This document shows positions 43,081 through 51,061 of a stretch of DNA of 64,000 bases, in pieces. This DNA comes from JAHIQC01 sp964565645 (GTDB taxonomy: Bacteria > Actinomycetota > Coriobacteriia > Anaerosomatales > JAHIQC01), in contig CAZMFQ010000001.1 of NCBI GenBank assembly GCA_964565645.1, positions 186,001 through 250,000 of the forward strand, written 5' to 3'. The notes beneath the pieces were generated by a model. The model searched no databases and was not told where the DNA came from. It was given only the letters and a program-made list of their open reading frames with translations. How positions within the stretch are numbered: position 1 is the stretch's first letter; each line of letters opens with the position of its first letter. Position numbers and translations under genes: made by a program.

Positions 43081-43593
43081 CTATCCCAGCCGGCGGAATG
43101 TCGTCATCTGGCGGTCGGTTCGCAACAAGCGCGCCAAGAAGGGGAACGCCAGTAGAGCCAGGACGCCATTATAGACCGCCGTCGGCAGCATCACGGCTGC
43201 AAACGTGCTCCAGAACGGCTGTCCGACGCCCAAGATCGCCAGCACCACCCCGTACGAGAGTTCGGCGAGCAGACTCGCGATCAGCACGACCGTGACAGGC
43301 AGACGCCATCCCTCGGCGAACATGTTCGCCGACAGCGACCCGGCGAGATAGCCGACGACCGTGAGCACGAGCGCCGCCGGACCGATCGGACCGGAGCCGA
43401 GCAGGTCGAAGAGCACCCCCGCGACGAACCCCGCGCTCGCGCCGGCGGCCGGGCCTTCGGTGAGTGCAAGGGCGACGACCACGAGCAGCATGAAGTTCGG
43501 CACGGCCCTGCCAATGGCGATGTTGGGCGCGATGGCCACCTGCATGACGACCGCGACGAACAGCGCGGCGATTGTGGGCAGTGCGCGCCTCAT
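43081..43593 (-). CDS. mreD: Rod shape-determining protein MreD
   Basis: A 170 aa polytopic membrane protein with about five or six helices, the elongasome scaffold partner of MreC. Segments such as NFMLLVVVALALTEGPAAGA and GVLFDLLGSGPIGPAALVLTVVGYLAGSL match MreD family features. The ATG at 43593 overlaps the mreC stop (ATGA). The longer upstream frame is a shadow of mreC. It lies 59 nt before mrdA. Confidence 0.92.
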   Translation of the reverse strand: MRRALPTIAALFVAVVMQVAIAPNIAIGRAVPNFMLLVVVALALTEGPAAGASAGFVAGVLFDLLGSGPIGPAALVLTVVGYLAGSLSANMFAEGWRLPVTVVLIASLLAELSYGVVLAILGVGQPFWSTFAAVMLPTAVYNGVLALLAFPFLARLLRTDRQMTTFRRLG

Positions 43594-44453
43594 TCGGTGC
43601 CTCCGAGTTCGGGTTGCGGGGTCGCGCCGATCAGGACGACGACCTCCTCGATACCCTCGAACCGTGCGGTGGGTCTTACCACGATGCTCGGGTACAGGTC
43701 GTTGTCGTTGAGTTCGAACGAGTCCACCTGCCCGATCAACAGCCCCTTGGGATAGACGCCTCCCATGCCGGAGGTGATGACCACGTCGCCCACGGTCACC
43801 GTCGACTCGCGACTCACGTACTCCATCGTGAGACGACCTTCGATCGAGCCTCGGACCACACCCTCGGCCCGTGTCGCCTGGATGAGGGCCGCCACGCCGC
43901 TGCGCTGATCGGTGATCAGCCGCACCTTGGCTGAGTGCTCGGTCACCTCGACGGTCTGGCCCAGGAGTCCCTCGGGCGCCAGTACCGGCATGCCCGTCTT
44001 GACCCCGTCGGCGGTGCCACGATCGATCAGCAACGAGCCTTCCCACGCGCTCGGAGGTCTGCCGATCACCCTGGCGCCGACGCTCTTGAGTTTGGCGGCC
44101 TCGATGAAGCCCACGATCTTCTGCAGGCGCTCGTTCTCCAGCCGCGCCTCCTCGAGTTCGGCGATGCTCGCCCGCAGCTCGGTGTTCTGCTGTCTGAGGG
44201 CGTCGATCTCCTCACGCGAGACACCCAGCCCGCCGAAGAAGTTGCGAACGGCGAGGACGGGAGTGAACAGCCAGTCGCCGGCAGCGGAGATCGGCGTGAC
44301 GACCGCCTGCGTGCCGCGGCGAAGGCTGTGGACCGGCCCGGACTCCCCTTCACGGAAGTAGACCGTGGTGATGATGAGCGAGACGACGACCAGCGCGGCG
44401 AGTATCACCACACCGTTGCCGCGACGTTCGGAATCAGGCATGCGCATCGGCAA
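43590..44453 (-). CDS. mreC: Rod shape-determining protein MreC
   Basis: Bitopic elongasome protein that connects MreB and the PBP2/RodA machinery from the outer face of the membrane. The 287 aa protein has a short cytosolic N-terminus, a membrane helix (about 14-32), a coiled-coil (about 65-100, REEIDALRQQNTELRASIAEL), and the two-barrel MreC domain (VIGRPPSAWEGSLLIDRGTADGV). The apparent start is TTG with GGAG 8 nt upstream; ATG codons 2 and 4 codons on are alternatives. It is 18 nt after mreB. Confidence 0.94.
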   Translation of the reverse strand: MPMRMPDSERRGNGVVILAALVVVSLIITTVYFREGESGPVHSLRRGTQAVVTPISAAGDWLFTPVLAVRNFFGGLGVSREEIDALRQQNTELRASIAELEEARLENERLQKIVGFIEAAKLKSVGARVIGRPPSAWEGSLLIDRGTADGVKTGMPVLAPEGLLGQTVEVTEHSAKVRLITDQRSGVAALIQATRAEGVVRGSIEGRLTMEYVSRESTVTVGDVVITSGMGGVYPKGLLIGQVDSFELNDNDLYPSIVVRPTARFEGIEEVVVLIGATPQPELGGTE

Positions 44454-44471
44454 GCGATCAGCTCCGTGGGG

Positions 44472-45524
44472 CTAGCGGGCCCCGGTGAGGACCTTCTTGA
44501 GCGCGTCGATCTCCTCAAGGGCCATGGCGGACCCGTCCACGACGTTCGTGAGCGCGTTCTCGGACACATGTACGGGCATGCCCGTCTCATGCTTCAGTCG
44601 TTCGTCGAGGCCGCGCAGCAGCGCGCCGCCGCCAGTGAGGACGATGCCGTACTCCATCAGATCGCTCGCGAGCTCCGGCGGGGTCTGCTCCAGGGTGCTC
44701 TTGACCGCGGCGATGATCGCCTGCAGCGGCTCTTCGAGCGCCTCGCGGATCTCCTCGGACTCCATGCTCACGGTACGCGGGAGGCCTGTGAGCAGGTCAC
44801 GCCCGCGGACCTCGACGTCGACCTCCTCAAGCAGCGGCCACGCACTGCCGATCTCGAACTTGATCTCCTCGGCGGTGCGTTCGCCGATGAGAACGTTGTA
44901 CGCACGCTTCACGTGGCTGATGACCGCGTCATCGAACTCGTCACCTGCGATCCGGATGGACTGCGCGACCACGATGCCGCCCAGCGAGATGACGGCGACC
45001 TCGGTGGTACCACCGCCGATGTCGACGACCATGTTGCCGGTCGGCTCCTGAATCGGCAGCCCGGCGCCGATCGCCGCAGCCATCGGCTCTTCGATGAGGT
45101 ACGCCTGACGCGCTCCGGCCTGCATCGTGGCCTCGAACACGGCGCGCTTCTCCACCTCGGTGACGCCCGAGGGAACGCACACCACGACACGGGGCTTGGG
45201 CTGCCACGGGAACCGCTTTACCCGCGTCTTGTTGATGAAATAGCGGAGCATCGCCTCGGTGACCTCGAAGTCGGCGATGACGCCGTCCTTGAGGGGGCGG
45301 ATGGCGACGATGCTGCCCGGTGTCCGGCCGAGCATGCGCTTGGCTTCGATGCCGACCGCGAGCACGCGCTTGCTGTCCTTCTCGACCGCGACGACCGAGG
45401 GCTCGATGAGCACGATGCCGCGGCCGCGAACGGAGACCAGGGTGTTGGCGGTGCCGAGGTCGACGGCCATGTCGCCACCCCAGGAGTTGAAGAACATATC
45501 GATGAGCGACACGGTCGCTGACAC
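44472..45524 (-). CDS. mreB: Actin-like rod shape protein MreB
   Basis: Filament-forming ATPase that orients lateral wall synthesis. The 350 aa protein has the actin-fold phosphate loops (AVDLGTANTLV near the N-terminus, VDIGGGTTEVAVISLGGIV centrally) and the adenosine site VLTGGGALLRGLDERL. Two GTG codons, at 45524 and 45512, are possible starts. The SD GAGAGGAG abuts the first, so the second may be used. A candidate extended -10 promoter lies about 115 nt upstream, and mreB heads the shape operon. Confidence 0.96.
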   Translation of the reverse strand: MSATVSLIDMFFNSWGGDMAVDLGTANTLVSVRGRGIVLIEPSVVAVEKDSKRVLAVGIEAKRMLGRTPGSIVAIRPLKDGVIADFEVTEAMLRYFINKTRVKRFPWQPKPRVVVCVPSGVTEVEKRAVFEATMQAGARQAYLIEEPMAAAIGAGLPIQEPTGNMVVDIGGGTTEVAVISLGGIVVAQSIRIAGDEFDDAVISHVKRAYNVLIGERTAEEIKFEIGSAWPLLEEVDVEVRGRDLLTGLPRTVSMESEEIREALEEPLQAIIAAVKSTLEQTPPELASDLMEYGIVLTGGGALLRGLDERLKHETGMPVHVSENALTNVVDGSAMALEEIDALKKVLTGAR

Positions 45525-45639
45525 TCCTCTCGCGGCCGGAGAGCCGGCCGTTCACGCGTCTGTGGGCCACGAGCGCCCAACGCATAGCAAAACGGCACGG
45601 CGGCACGTATGGCCGCCTGCCGCGCGTACGAACGCGACA

Positions 45640-45648
45640 AGTGTAGCA
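45640..45648 (-). promoter_or_regulatory. Candidate mreB promoter, extended -10
   Basis: Minus-strand TGC-TACACT (-10 at 45640-45645) lies about 115 nt upstream of the mreB start. No good -35 was seen. The rest of 45525-45709 (185 nt between mreB and radC) shows no gene. Confidence 0.4.
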
Positions 45649-45709
45649 CAGCGACACCCCGTCACGGCTTACGGGACGGCAACATCACGCAGGTAGATGG
45701 CATAGACGG

Positions 45710-46369
45710 CTACATCAGGCCGAGGTCCCTCAGGCTCGAGTGCTCACCGGTGTCGCCGATGACGACGTGGTCGAGCAACTCGATGCCGAGGACATCCCCC
45801 GCCTTGACGAGCCTGCGGGTCAGCTGGATGTCCGCGCCGCTCGGTGTGGGGTCCCCGCTCGGGTGGTTGTGGACCACGACGACTGAGGCCGCGGACAGAC
45901 GCACCGCCTCCTTGAAGAGCTCCCTGGGATGCACGATCGACGCATTGAGGCTACCGACCGAGACCTCGATGACTTTGATGAGGTGGTTGCGTGTACTCAG
46001 CGCCAGGGCCCAGAAGTGCTCCCGGTCCGCTCCGCGCAGCTGTGGCCAGCACATCGAGACCACGTCTTCAGGCGTGCTGATGACAGGCCTGCCGTCCCCA
46101 CGCCAGCATGCCGCGCGCCGGGACATCTCGAGACACGCCAGCACCCGGGCGGCTTTGGCCGGGCCGACACCGGGGACGCATGCGATCTCCTCGGCGGACA
46201 TGCGCCACAGGCCGTCAGGCGTGACGCAGCGTTCCAGGATGGTACGCCCTGCGGCGTCCGCATTGCCGAGAAGGACGGAGAGAAGTCCCTCGTCGGTGAC
46301 GGATTCCGGGCACCCACACAGCAGCAACTCACGGGAGGACGTGCTCCCCCCGAGCGGACGAGGCGCCAT
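45710..46369 (-). CDS. radC: RadC family JAB-domain protein
   Basis: A 219 aa protein with an N-terminal helix-hairpin-helix-like region (LWRMSAEEIACVPGVGPAKAARVLA) and a C-terminal MPN/JAB metalloprotease-like domain. The JAMM motif is in VVVHNHPSGDPTPSGAD. RadC was once thought to be a DNA repair protein, but its activity is unproven. A GTG at 46378 extends the frame, but the ATG at 46369 has AGGAGG 8 nt upstream and is the likely start. It lies between the Gx-family gene and mreB. Confidence 0.93.
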   Translation of the reverse strand: MAPRPLGGSTSSRELLLCGCPESVTDEGLLSVLLGNADAAGRTILERCVTPDGLWRMSAEEIACVPGVGPAKAARVLACLEMSRRAACWRGDGRPVISTPEDVVSMCWPQLRGADREHFWALALSTRNHLIKVIEVSVGSLNASIVHPRELFKEAVRLSAASVVVVHNHPSGDPTPSGADIQLTRRLVKAGDVLGIELLDHVVIGDTGEHSSLRDLGLM

Positions 46370-46387
46370 GCGCCCCACCTCCTCGCT

Positions 46388-46915
46388 TCAGGCGAACGAA
46401 ACGTAGCGGGAGGGGATGCGGGAGAGCAGGAGACGGGCGGAGTACCCGATGGCGAGGCCGGAAAGGACACTCGCAGCCAGGGACAGGGGGAAAAGGGCCA
46501 GTGGCGCGCCTGAACCGACCAGCACGCATGCGAACAGCACCTGCCCGGCGAGGTGAGCGGCCGAGCCTGCCAGCGACAGCCCCACGACCGAGAAGCGCCC
46601 TCCGCCGAAACGGACGAGCGCGGACATCGCGGTCAGGGCCGCCAGTGCGCCGGCGATCGACATCAGTGATGCCGGACCGGCGAGGGCGCCGGTGGCGAGT
46701 CCGACGATCAGGACCCTGCCCAGACTCACACGGACTGCGCTCGCGGGGCCGAGAGCGACGAGGGCGACGAGCACCGCGAGGTTGGCGAGACCGAGTCGCA
46801 TGCCGGGTACAGGCAGCGGAGGCAGGATCGCGCTTTCGAGCAGGCCAAGACACGCGGCAAGGGCCAGCAGCGACGCCTCGAGGGCGAGAACCCATGCCTC
46901 AGCGCGAGACCGCAT
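46388..46915 (-). CDS. Gx transporter family membrane protein (heptaprenyl diphosphate synthase component I-like)
   Basis: A 175 aa protein with five or six membrane helices (LALEASLLALAACLGLLESAI, MRLGLANLAVLVALVALGP, ALAALTAMSALVRFGG, FPLSLAASVLSGLAIG). It belongs to the family annotated Gx transporter or heptaprenyl diphosphate synthase component I, which resembles ECF substrate-binding subunits. It overlaps the NusG-II gene by 17 nt and ends the rnf gene run. Such pairs are frequent beside rnf and apbE genes, so a role in supplying flavin or quinone precursors for extracytosolic redox proteins is plausible but not shown. Confidence 0.78.
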   Translation of the reverse strand: MRSRAEAWVLALEASLLALAACLGLLESAILPPLPVPGMRLGLANLAVLVALVALGPASAVRVSLGRVLIVGLATGALAGPASLMSIAGALAALTAMSALVRFGGGRFSVVGLSLAGSAAHLAGQVLFACVLVGSGAPLALFPLSLAASVLSGLAIGYSARLLLSRIPSRYVSFA

Positions 46916-47252
46916 CGAGCCCACCGCCCCTGCTGCTTGTGAGACTCGCCACGACGCCGTTGGGGGCGCACACGATCGGGCGCGAAGGCGTGAGCGATCC
47001 CGAACGCACGCATACCTGATCGGGGCAGGAGGACGCGACACACCGGACGACGCCGTCGCGGACCTCGAAGACCACAGCCCCGTCACGACCGGCGACCGTG
47101 TAGCGTCCGTCGCGGCCCGGGTCGACGCGTGTGCAGCCCGCAGGACCCTTCAGGAGTACGCCGCGACCCGCACCCGCCGCGGCGGCGAGCGGGACGCTCA
47201 AGACGCACACGAGTGTCAGGATGATGAGCAGGATGCGATCCGCGCGTGTCAC
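46899..47252 (-). CDS. NusG domain II protein, membrane-anchored
   Basis: A 117 aa protein with an N-terminal membrane anchor or signal (about 6-27, RILLIILTLVCVLSVPLAAAAG) and an extracytosolic NusG_II-type beta domain. That domain has the conserved VVRCVASSCPDQVCVRSG and PIVCAPNGVVA segments. The cysteines in CxxxxCxxxxC are family-typical. The start is GTG in a GTGA overlap with rnfB. These small proteins commonly accompany Gx and Rnf/ApbE genes in anaerobes. The molecular role is unknown. Confidence 0.82.
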   Translation of the reverse strand: MTRADRILLIILTLVCVLSVPLAAAAGAGRGVLLKGPAGCTRVDPGRDGRYTVAGRDGAVVFEVRDGVVRCVASSCPDQVCVRSGSLTPSRPIVCAPNGVVASLTSSRGGGLDAVSR

Positions 47253-48148
47253 GCGACAGGCTCCTCCGGCAGCGGATCGGGTGTGAAGCCCTCGACCTTC
47301 GGGCCCAGCCCGTCCATGCGCCCCGCCGGGACCGCGGCTCCTCGGCCGGAAAGGTCGATGCATTCCTGCGGGCAGACCGCCACGCAGTTCCCGCACGCGG
47401 TGCACTTCTCGTAGTCCACCACAGCAAGCATGTCCACGACGTGTATAGCGTCCGACGGGCACGCCTTCTCGCACTTGCGGCACGCGATACAGCACATGGA
47501 GCAGTAGTCCTTGCGCGCCTTGACCTTGTCATGCGAGTTGCATCGCACCACGACCGCGGCGGTGGACGGACCCATCACGAGAAGCCCGGCCTTTCCGCGA
47601 GGACATTCGTGGACGCAGACCTCGCACCCCGTGCACAACTCGAGGTCGATCACGGGCAGCCCTCTGTCGTCCATCACGATCGCGCCGAACGGGCATGCGC
47701 GCGCGCAATCGCCGTAGCCGAGGCACCCTTGGCCACACGTCAGATCGCCGCCGGACACGCGCACGGCCGCCGTGCACGACGCCACACCGCTGTAGGTGAA
47801 CGAGCGCTTCGCCGCGCCGCCGCCCCCGCAGTGGCGGATCGAGGCGGTCTCGCTCATCTCGCACTTGGCGACCCCGAGTATCTCGGCGACGGCGTCAGCC
47901 ACGGTCTGCCCGCCCGCCGTGCAGGTGTTCACCGGCAGCGTCCCGGCCACGATGGCCTCCGCAGCGCCGAAACACGAGGGATTGCCGCACGCCCCGCAGT
48001 TCGCGCCGGGAAGCGCAGCCAGCACGTTCTCCACCCGCGCGTCCACTTCGACGTGGAAACGCTTCGCGGCGATCGCGAGAGCGCCTGCGGCGACGATGCC
48101 GATCAGACAGAGCGCTCCGACCGCTCGGAGTACGAGCCCGAGATCCAA
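47249..48148 (-). CDS. rnfB: Rnf complex subunit B (ferredoxin-interacting Fe-S protein)
   Basis: Entry point for electrons from reduced ferredoxin in the ion-pumping Rnf complex. The 299 aa protein has an N-terminal membrane helix (about 8-28) and the 4Fe-4S domain with C51-x2-C54-x4-C59 and C76 (GANCGACGNPSC). Several ferredoxin clusters follow (CLGYGDCARACPFGAI, CTGCEVCVHECPRGK, CCIACRKCEKACPSDAI, CTACGNCVAVCPQECI). The start is TTG with GGAGG 5 nt upstream. The final 30 residues are Pro/Gly-rich. Confidence 0.96.
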   Translation of the reverse strand: MDLGLVLRAVGALCLIGIVAAGALAIAAKRFHVEVDARVENVLAALPGANCGACGNPSCFGAAEAIVAGTLPVNTCTAGGQTVADAVAEILGVAKCEMSETASIRHCGGGGAAKRSFTYSGVASCTAAVRVSGGDLTCGQGCLGYGDCARACPFGAIVMDDRGLPVIDLELCTGCEVCVHECPRGKAGLLVMGPSTAAVVVRCNSHDKVKARKDYCSMCCIACRKCEKACPSDAIHVVDMLAVVDYEKCTACGNCVAVCPQECIDLSGRGAAVPAGRMDGLGPKVEGFTPDPLPEEPVA

Positions 48149-48157
48149 GATGCCTCC

Positions 48158-48778
48158 CTACAGTCCGAACAGACCGCTCAACCCGACGTACCCGAGCGAG
48201 AGCAGTCCGGCGGTTATGAACGCCATCGGCGTTCCCTTCATGACGCGCGGAACAGGAGCGACATCGAGCCGCTCACGCAGTGCTGCGAACGTGATGAGCG
48301 CGAACCCGAATCCGAGTGCGACCCCCACCGTGTAGACGATCGCCTCACCGAAGCCGAAGTTGTACGCGAGGTTCATCTTGAAGAAGCCCGGTTTGGTGGC
48401 CTCCGTGGCCGCGGCGAGCACGGCGCAGTTCGTGGTGATGAGCGGCAGGTAGATGCCGAGCGCTCTGTACAGGCCCGGGCTCGCTTTGCGCAGGTACATC
48501 TCCACGAACTGCACGAGGGCCGCGATGACGAGGATGAACGCGGGGATGTAGAGGAACTCGCCGACGCCGAGCGGCACCAGCAACCAGTTCCAAAAGACCC
48601 AGGTCGCGGTGGATGCGAGGGTCATCACGAACAGGACCGCTCCGGCCATGCCCACCGAGGTCTCCATCGCACTGGAGACCCCGAAGAAGGGGCACAGGCC
48701 GATGAACCTGGTGAGCAGGATGTTGTTGATGAGTGCGGCGCCGATGAGCAGCAGCGCGAAGTGCCTGAGGAGCTCCAT
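48158..48778 (-). CDS. rnfA: Rnf complex subunit A
   Basis: Integral membrane subunit (206 aa, six helices), homologous to RnfE and NqrD/E, that with RnfE forms the transmembrane core carrying an intramembrane Fe-S cluster. Family motifs NNILLTRFIGLCPFFGVSSA and LITTNCAVLAAATEATKPGF contain the conserved cysteines C29-type (GLC) and C108-type (NCA). Its ATG follows the rnfE stop directly. The order C-D-G-E-A-B is the usual Rnf order in anaerobes. Confidence 0.96.
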   Translation of the reverse strand: MELLRHFALLLIGAALINNILLTRFIGLCPFFGVSSAMETSVGMAGAVLFVMTLASTATWVFWNWLLVPLGVGEFLYIPAFILVIAALVQFVEMYLRKASPGLYRALGIYLPLITTNCAVLAAATEATKPGFFKMNLAYNFGFGEAIVYTVGVALGFGFALITFAALRERLDVAPVPRVMKGTPMAFITAGLLSLGYVGLSGLFGL

Positions 48779-49438
48779 CTAGCGCCTCCCCTCCTCGACC
48801 ATGCAATGGAACCGCGTCTCGGTGGTTCGGCCATGCTGCCGACGGTTGTACTCGGCGGCGGCGGCGACCATGAACCCGAAGATGATGAACGCGCCGGGGA
48901 ACAACAGAACGAGCCCCGGCGGACGATACCACGCAGGCAACTGCAGCAGCTTCGTCCCGAGGAACACGATCTGCCCCGAGCCGATCACCTCACGGATGGT
49001 CGCGAGCAGGACGATGGTGATGCTGTACCCGGTGCCCATACCGAGACCGTCGGCGATCGCGAGCGAGACCGGGTTGTGATAGGCGAACGCCTCTGCGCGG
49101 CCGAGGATGATGCAGTTGACGACGATAAGCGGGATCCACACGCCGAGGAACTGGTACACCCCCGGCAGGAAGGCATGCATCGTAAGGTCGACGATGGTCA
49201 CGAACGAAGCGATGACCACGATGAAGATCGGGATGCGGACCTGCTCGGGCACGAAGAAGCGTATGCCCGAGATGATGGCGCTCGAGCACGTGAGAACGAA
49301 GATGACCGCAAGGCCCATGAACAGAGCGCCCTCGAACTTGGTCGAGACCGCGAGGGTGGCGCACAACCCGATCATGAGCACGGTGAGGGGGTTGTCGATC
49401 GAGAGCCCGCGCTTGAAGGTGGCTATCCACTCGCTCAT
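48779..49438 (-). CDS. rnfE: Rnf complex subunit E
   Basis: Membrane subunit (219 aa, six helices) paired with RnfA. It shows NPLTVLMIGLCATLAVSTKF, with its conserved GLC cysteine, and IPLIVVNCIILGRAEAFA, with the matching NC cysteine. The Cys pairs of RnfA and RnfE together ligate the intramembrane cluster in this family. The start overlaps the rnfG stop (ATGA), and rnfA follows without a gap. Confidence 0.96.
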   Translation of the reverse strand: MSEWIATFKRGLSIDNPLTVLMIGLCATLAVSTKFEGALFMGLAVIFVLTCSSAIISGIRFFVPEQVRIPIFIVVIASFVTIVDLTMHAFLPGVYQFLGVWIPLIVVNCIILGRAEAFAYHNPVSLAIADGLGMGTGYSITIVLLATIREVIGSGQIVFLGTKLLQLPAWYRPPGLVLLFPGAFIIFGFMVAAAAEYNRRQHGRTTETRFHCMVEEGRR

Positions 49439-50031
49439 TGCGACCCCCCTCCTTCCTCGGCAAGGACTTCCGCGTAGACGTACCCGGCCGCCAGAACGCC
49501 CTTGCGGATACCGTTCGACGACTTGGTGGCGCCGGAGATCGCGTCGAACGACCTTGCGGCGACGTCGATGTCACCCGCGTCCCAACCGCCGAACTGCTTC
49601 ATGAACGTCGGCTCGGTGAGCACCTTGGTCCCCAGGCCCGGCGTCTCGTTCATGGTGATAACACTAGCGCCGGTGACTTTCCCATCTCTATCCACGCCGA
49701 CGACCATCTGGATCGGGCCACCGTAGCCCCTGGGCGCGCAGCGGATGGCCCAGCCGACCGTATCTCCGCCGGTGTTCGCGAGGAACACCCCTGAGACAGG
49801 CGTCTCGCCCGCGGCCGCCCGAGCGGCCTGAAGGACCGAGTCATCAACGGGCAGGAACTCCTCGGCGTCGGGCAGCACGGCCGCGAGCGCCTTGCGCTCC
49901 GCCGCCTTCTCCTGGGCCGCGATCCTGTCCGCGGTGGCCGCATAGGTCGCCGTGAGGCCGGCGGCGGATACCGCGCACGTGACGAGCACGGACACGACCA
50001 TGTTCAAGGGTGTGGACGCGGCTCTACGCAC
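49435..50031 (-). CDS. rnfG: Rnf complex subunit G (covalent FMN protein)
   Basis: Membrane-anchored, extracytosolic FMN-binding subunit (198 aa). It has a helix at about 10-30 and an FMN_bind domain carrying the flavinylation motif FDAISGATKSSNG, where Thr169 should carry FMN through a phosphoester bond made by ApbE. The start is GTG with GGGAGGG about 9 nt upstream, overlapping the rnfD stop by 8 nt. No apbE gene is seen in the window, so the flavin transferase must be encoded elsewhere. Confidence 0.95.
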   Translation of the reverse strand: MRRAASTPLNMVVSVLVTCAVSAAGLTATYAATADRIAAQEKAAERKALAAVLPDAEEFLPVDDSVLQAARAAAGETPVSGVFLANTGGDTVGWAIRCAPRGYGGPIQMVVGVDRDGKVTGASVITMNETPGLGTKVLTEPTFMKQFGGWDAGDIDVAARSFDAISGATKSSNGIRKGVLAAGYVYAEVLAEEGGGSQ

Positions 50032-51061
50032 TCTTGCGGCCCTCCCATCCGAACGTACGAGGGATCGTGCTGCGATCGATCAGCGGCACCAGCCCGTTCA
50101 TGAACAGGATCGCCCACGTGGTCGCCTCCGGCGCCGGGCCGAAGAAGCGGGCCACCACATTGATGAGGCCGCATCCGCATCCGAACACGAAGCGCCCGGC
50201 GCGTGTCATCGGCGACGTCACATAGTCGGTAGCCATGAAGAAGGCGCCGAGGAGTACCCCGCCGGCCAGCACGTTGAACACCGGGTCCGAACCGAACGCC
50301 CACGACAGCAGCGCCACAGTGCCGATGTAGCCGGCCGGGATCCGCCAGTCGATGATGCCTTTGAAGATGAGGACCAGGCCACCCAGGATCAGCAGGGCGG
50401 CCGAGACCTCGCCTAGAGAGCCTTCGAGATTGCGAAAGAGCAGCGGGGTCCACTGCGCGTTGAGGTCGAACGCGTATGCACCGGCCGAGGCCCTGTCCGC
50501 CGACGCTATCGCGAGCCTCGTCGCCCCGCTGATCGCATCGAACTTGCCGGACCCCGCGACCTCGAGGCCGCGGAACCATCCGCCGGGCACCTGTTGCTCG
50601 GCCAGCACGCCCGCCCATGAGATCGTGACGAACGCCCTTCCGACCAGTGCCGGATTGAACAGGTTCCACCCCAGCCCGCCGAAGAGCATCTTGGCCAGGG
50701 CTATCGCCACGATGCCGCCCACCATCGCGATCCACCACGGCGTACGCGGCGGCAACGTCAACGCGAGCAGCAACCCGGTGAGCAGGGCGCTTCCGTCACG
50801 CAGCGTCTGCGGCTTGCGTGCCATCCGGTTCCAGACCCACTCCGTGCCCACCGAGGAGACGATGCACGACCCGAGGAGCACGAACGCGGGCAGGCCCATG
50901 TTCCACGCGGCCCAGATCGCGACGGGCATGAGGGCGCCGACGACCCACAGCATGATGTGCGTGACGTTCTCGCTCGCGGCGATGTGCGAAGGGGACGCGA
51001 GCGTGGTCGCGGGCAGTTCGATCTCAGCCGCGAGCACCTGCGGTGCCTCCGTTGCACTCAC
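50024..51061 (-). CDS. rnfD: Rnf complex subunit D (covalent FMN membrane protein)
   Basis: Membrane subunit of 345 aa with about nine helices, homologous to NqrB and thought to be central in ion translocation. The flavinylation motif is FDAISGATRLA (Thr181). Other family segments are GWNLFNPALVGRAFVTISW and TDYVTSPMTRAGRFVFGCGCG. The GTG at 51061 overlaps the rnfC stop (GTGA); the longer upstream frame is a shadow of rnfC. Confidence 0.95.
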   Translation of the reverse strand: MSATEAPQVLAAEIELPATTLASPSHIAASENVTHIMLWVVGALMPVAIWAAWNMGLPAFVLLGSCIVSSVGTEWVWNRMARKPQTLRDGSALLTGLLLALTLPPRTPWWIAMVGGIVAIALAKMLFGGLGWNLFNPALVGRAFVTISWAGVLAEQQVPGGWFRGLEVAGSGKFDAISGATRLAIASADRASAGAYAFDLNAQWTPLLFRNLEGSLGEVSAALLILGGLVLIFKGIIDWRIPAGYIGTVALLSWAFGSDPVFNVLAGGVLLGAFFMATDYVTSPMTRAGRFVFGCGCGLINVVARFFGPAPEATTWAILFMNGLVPLIDRSTIPRTFGWEGRKSA

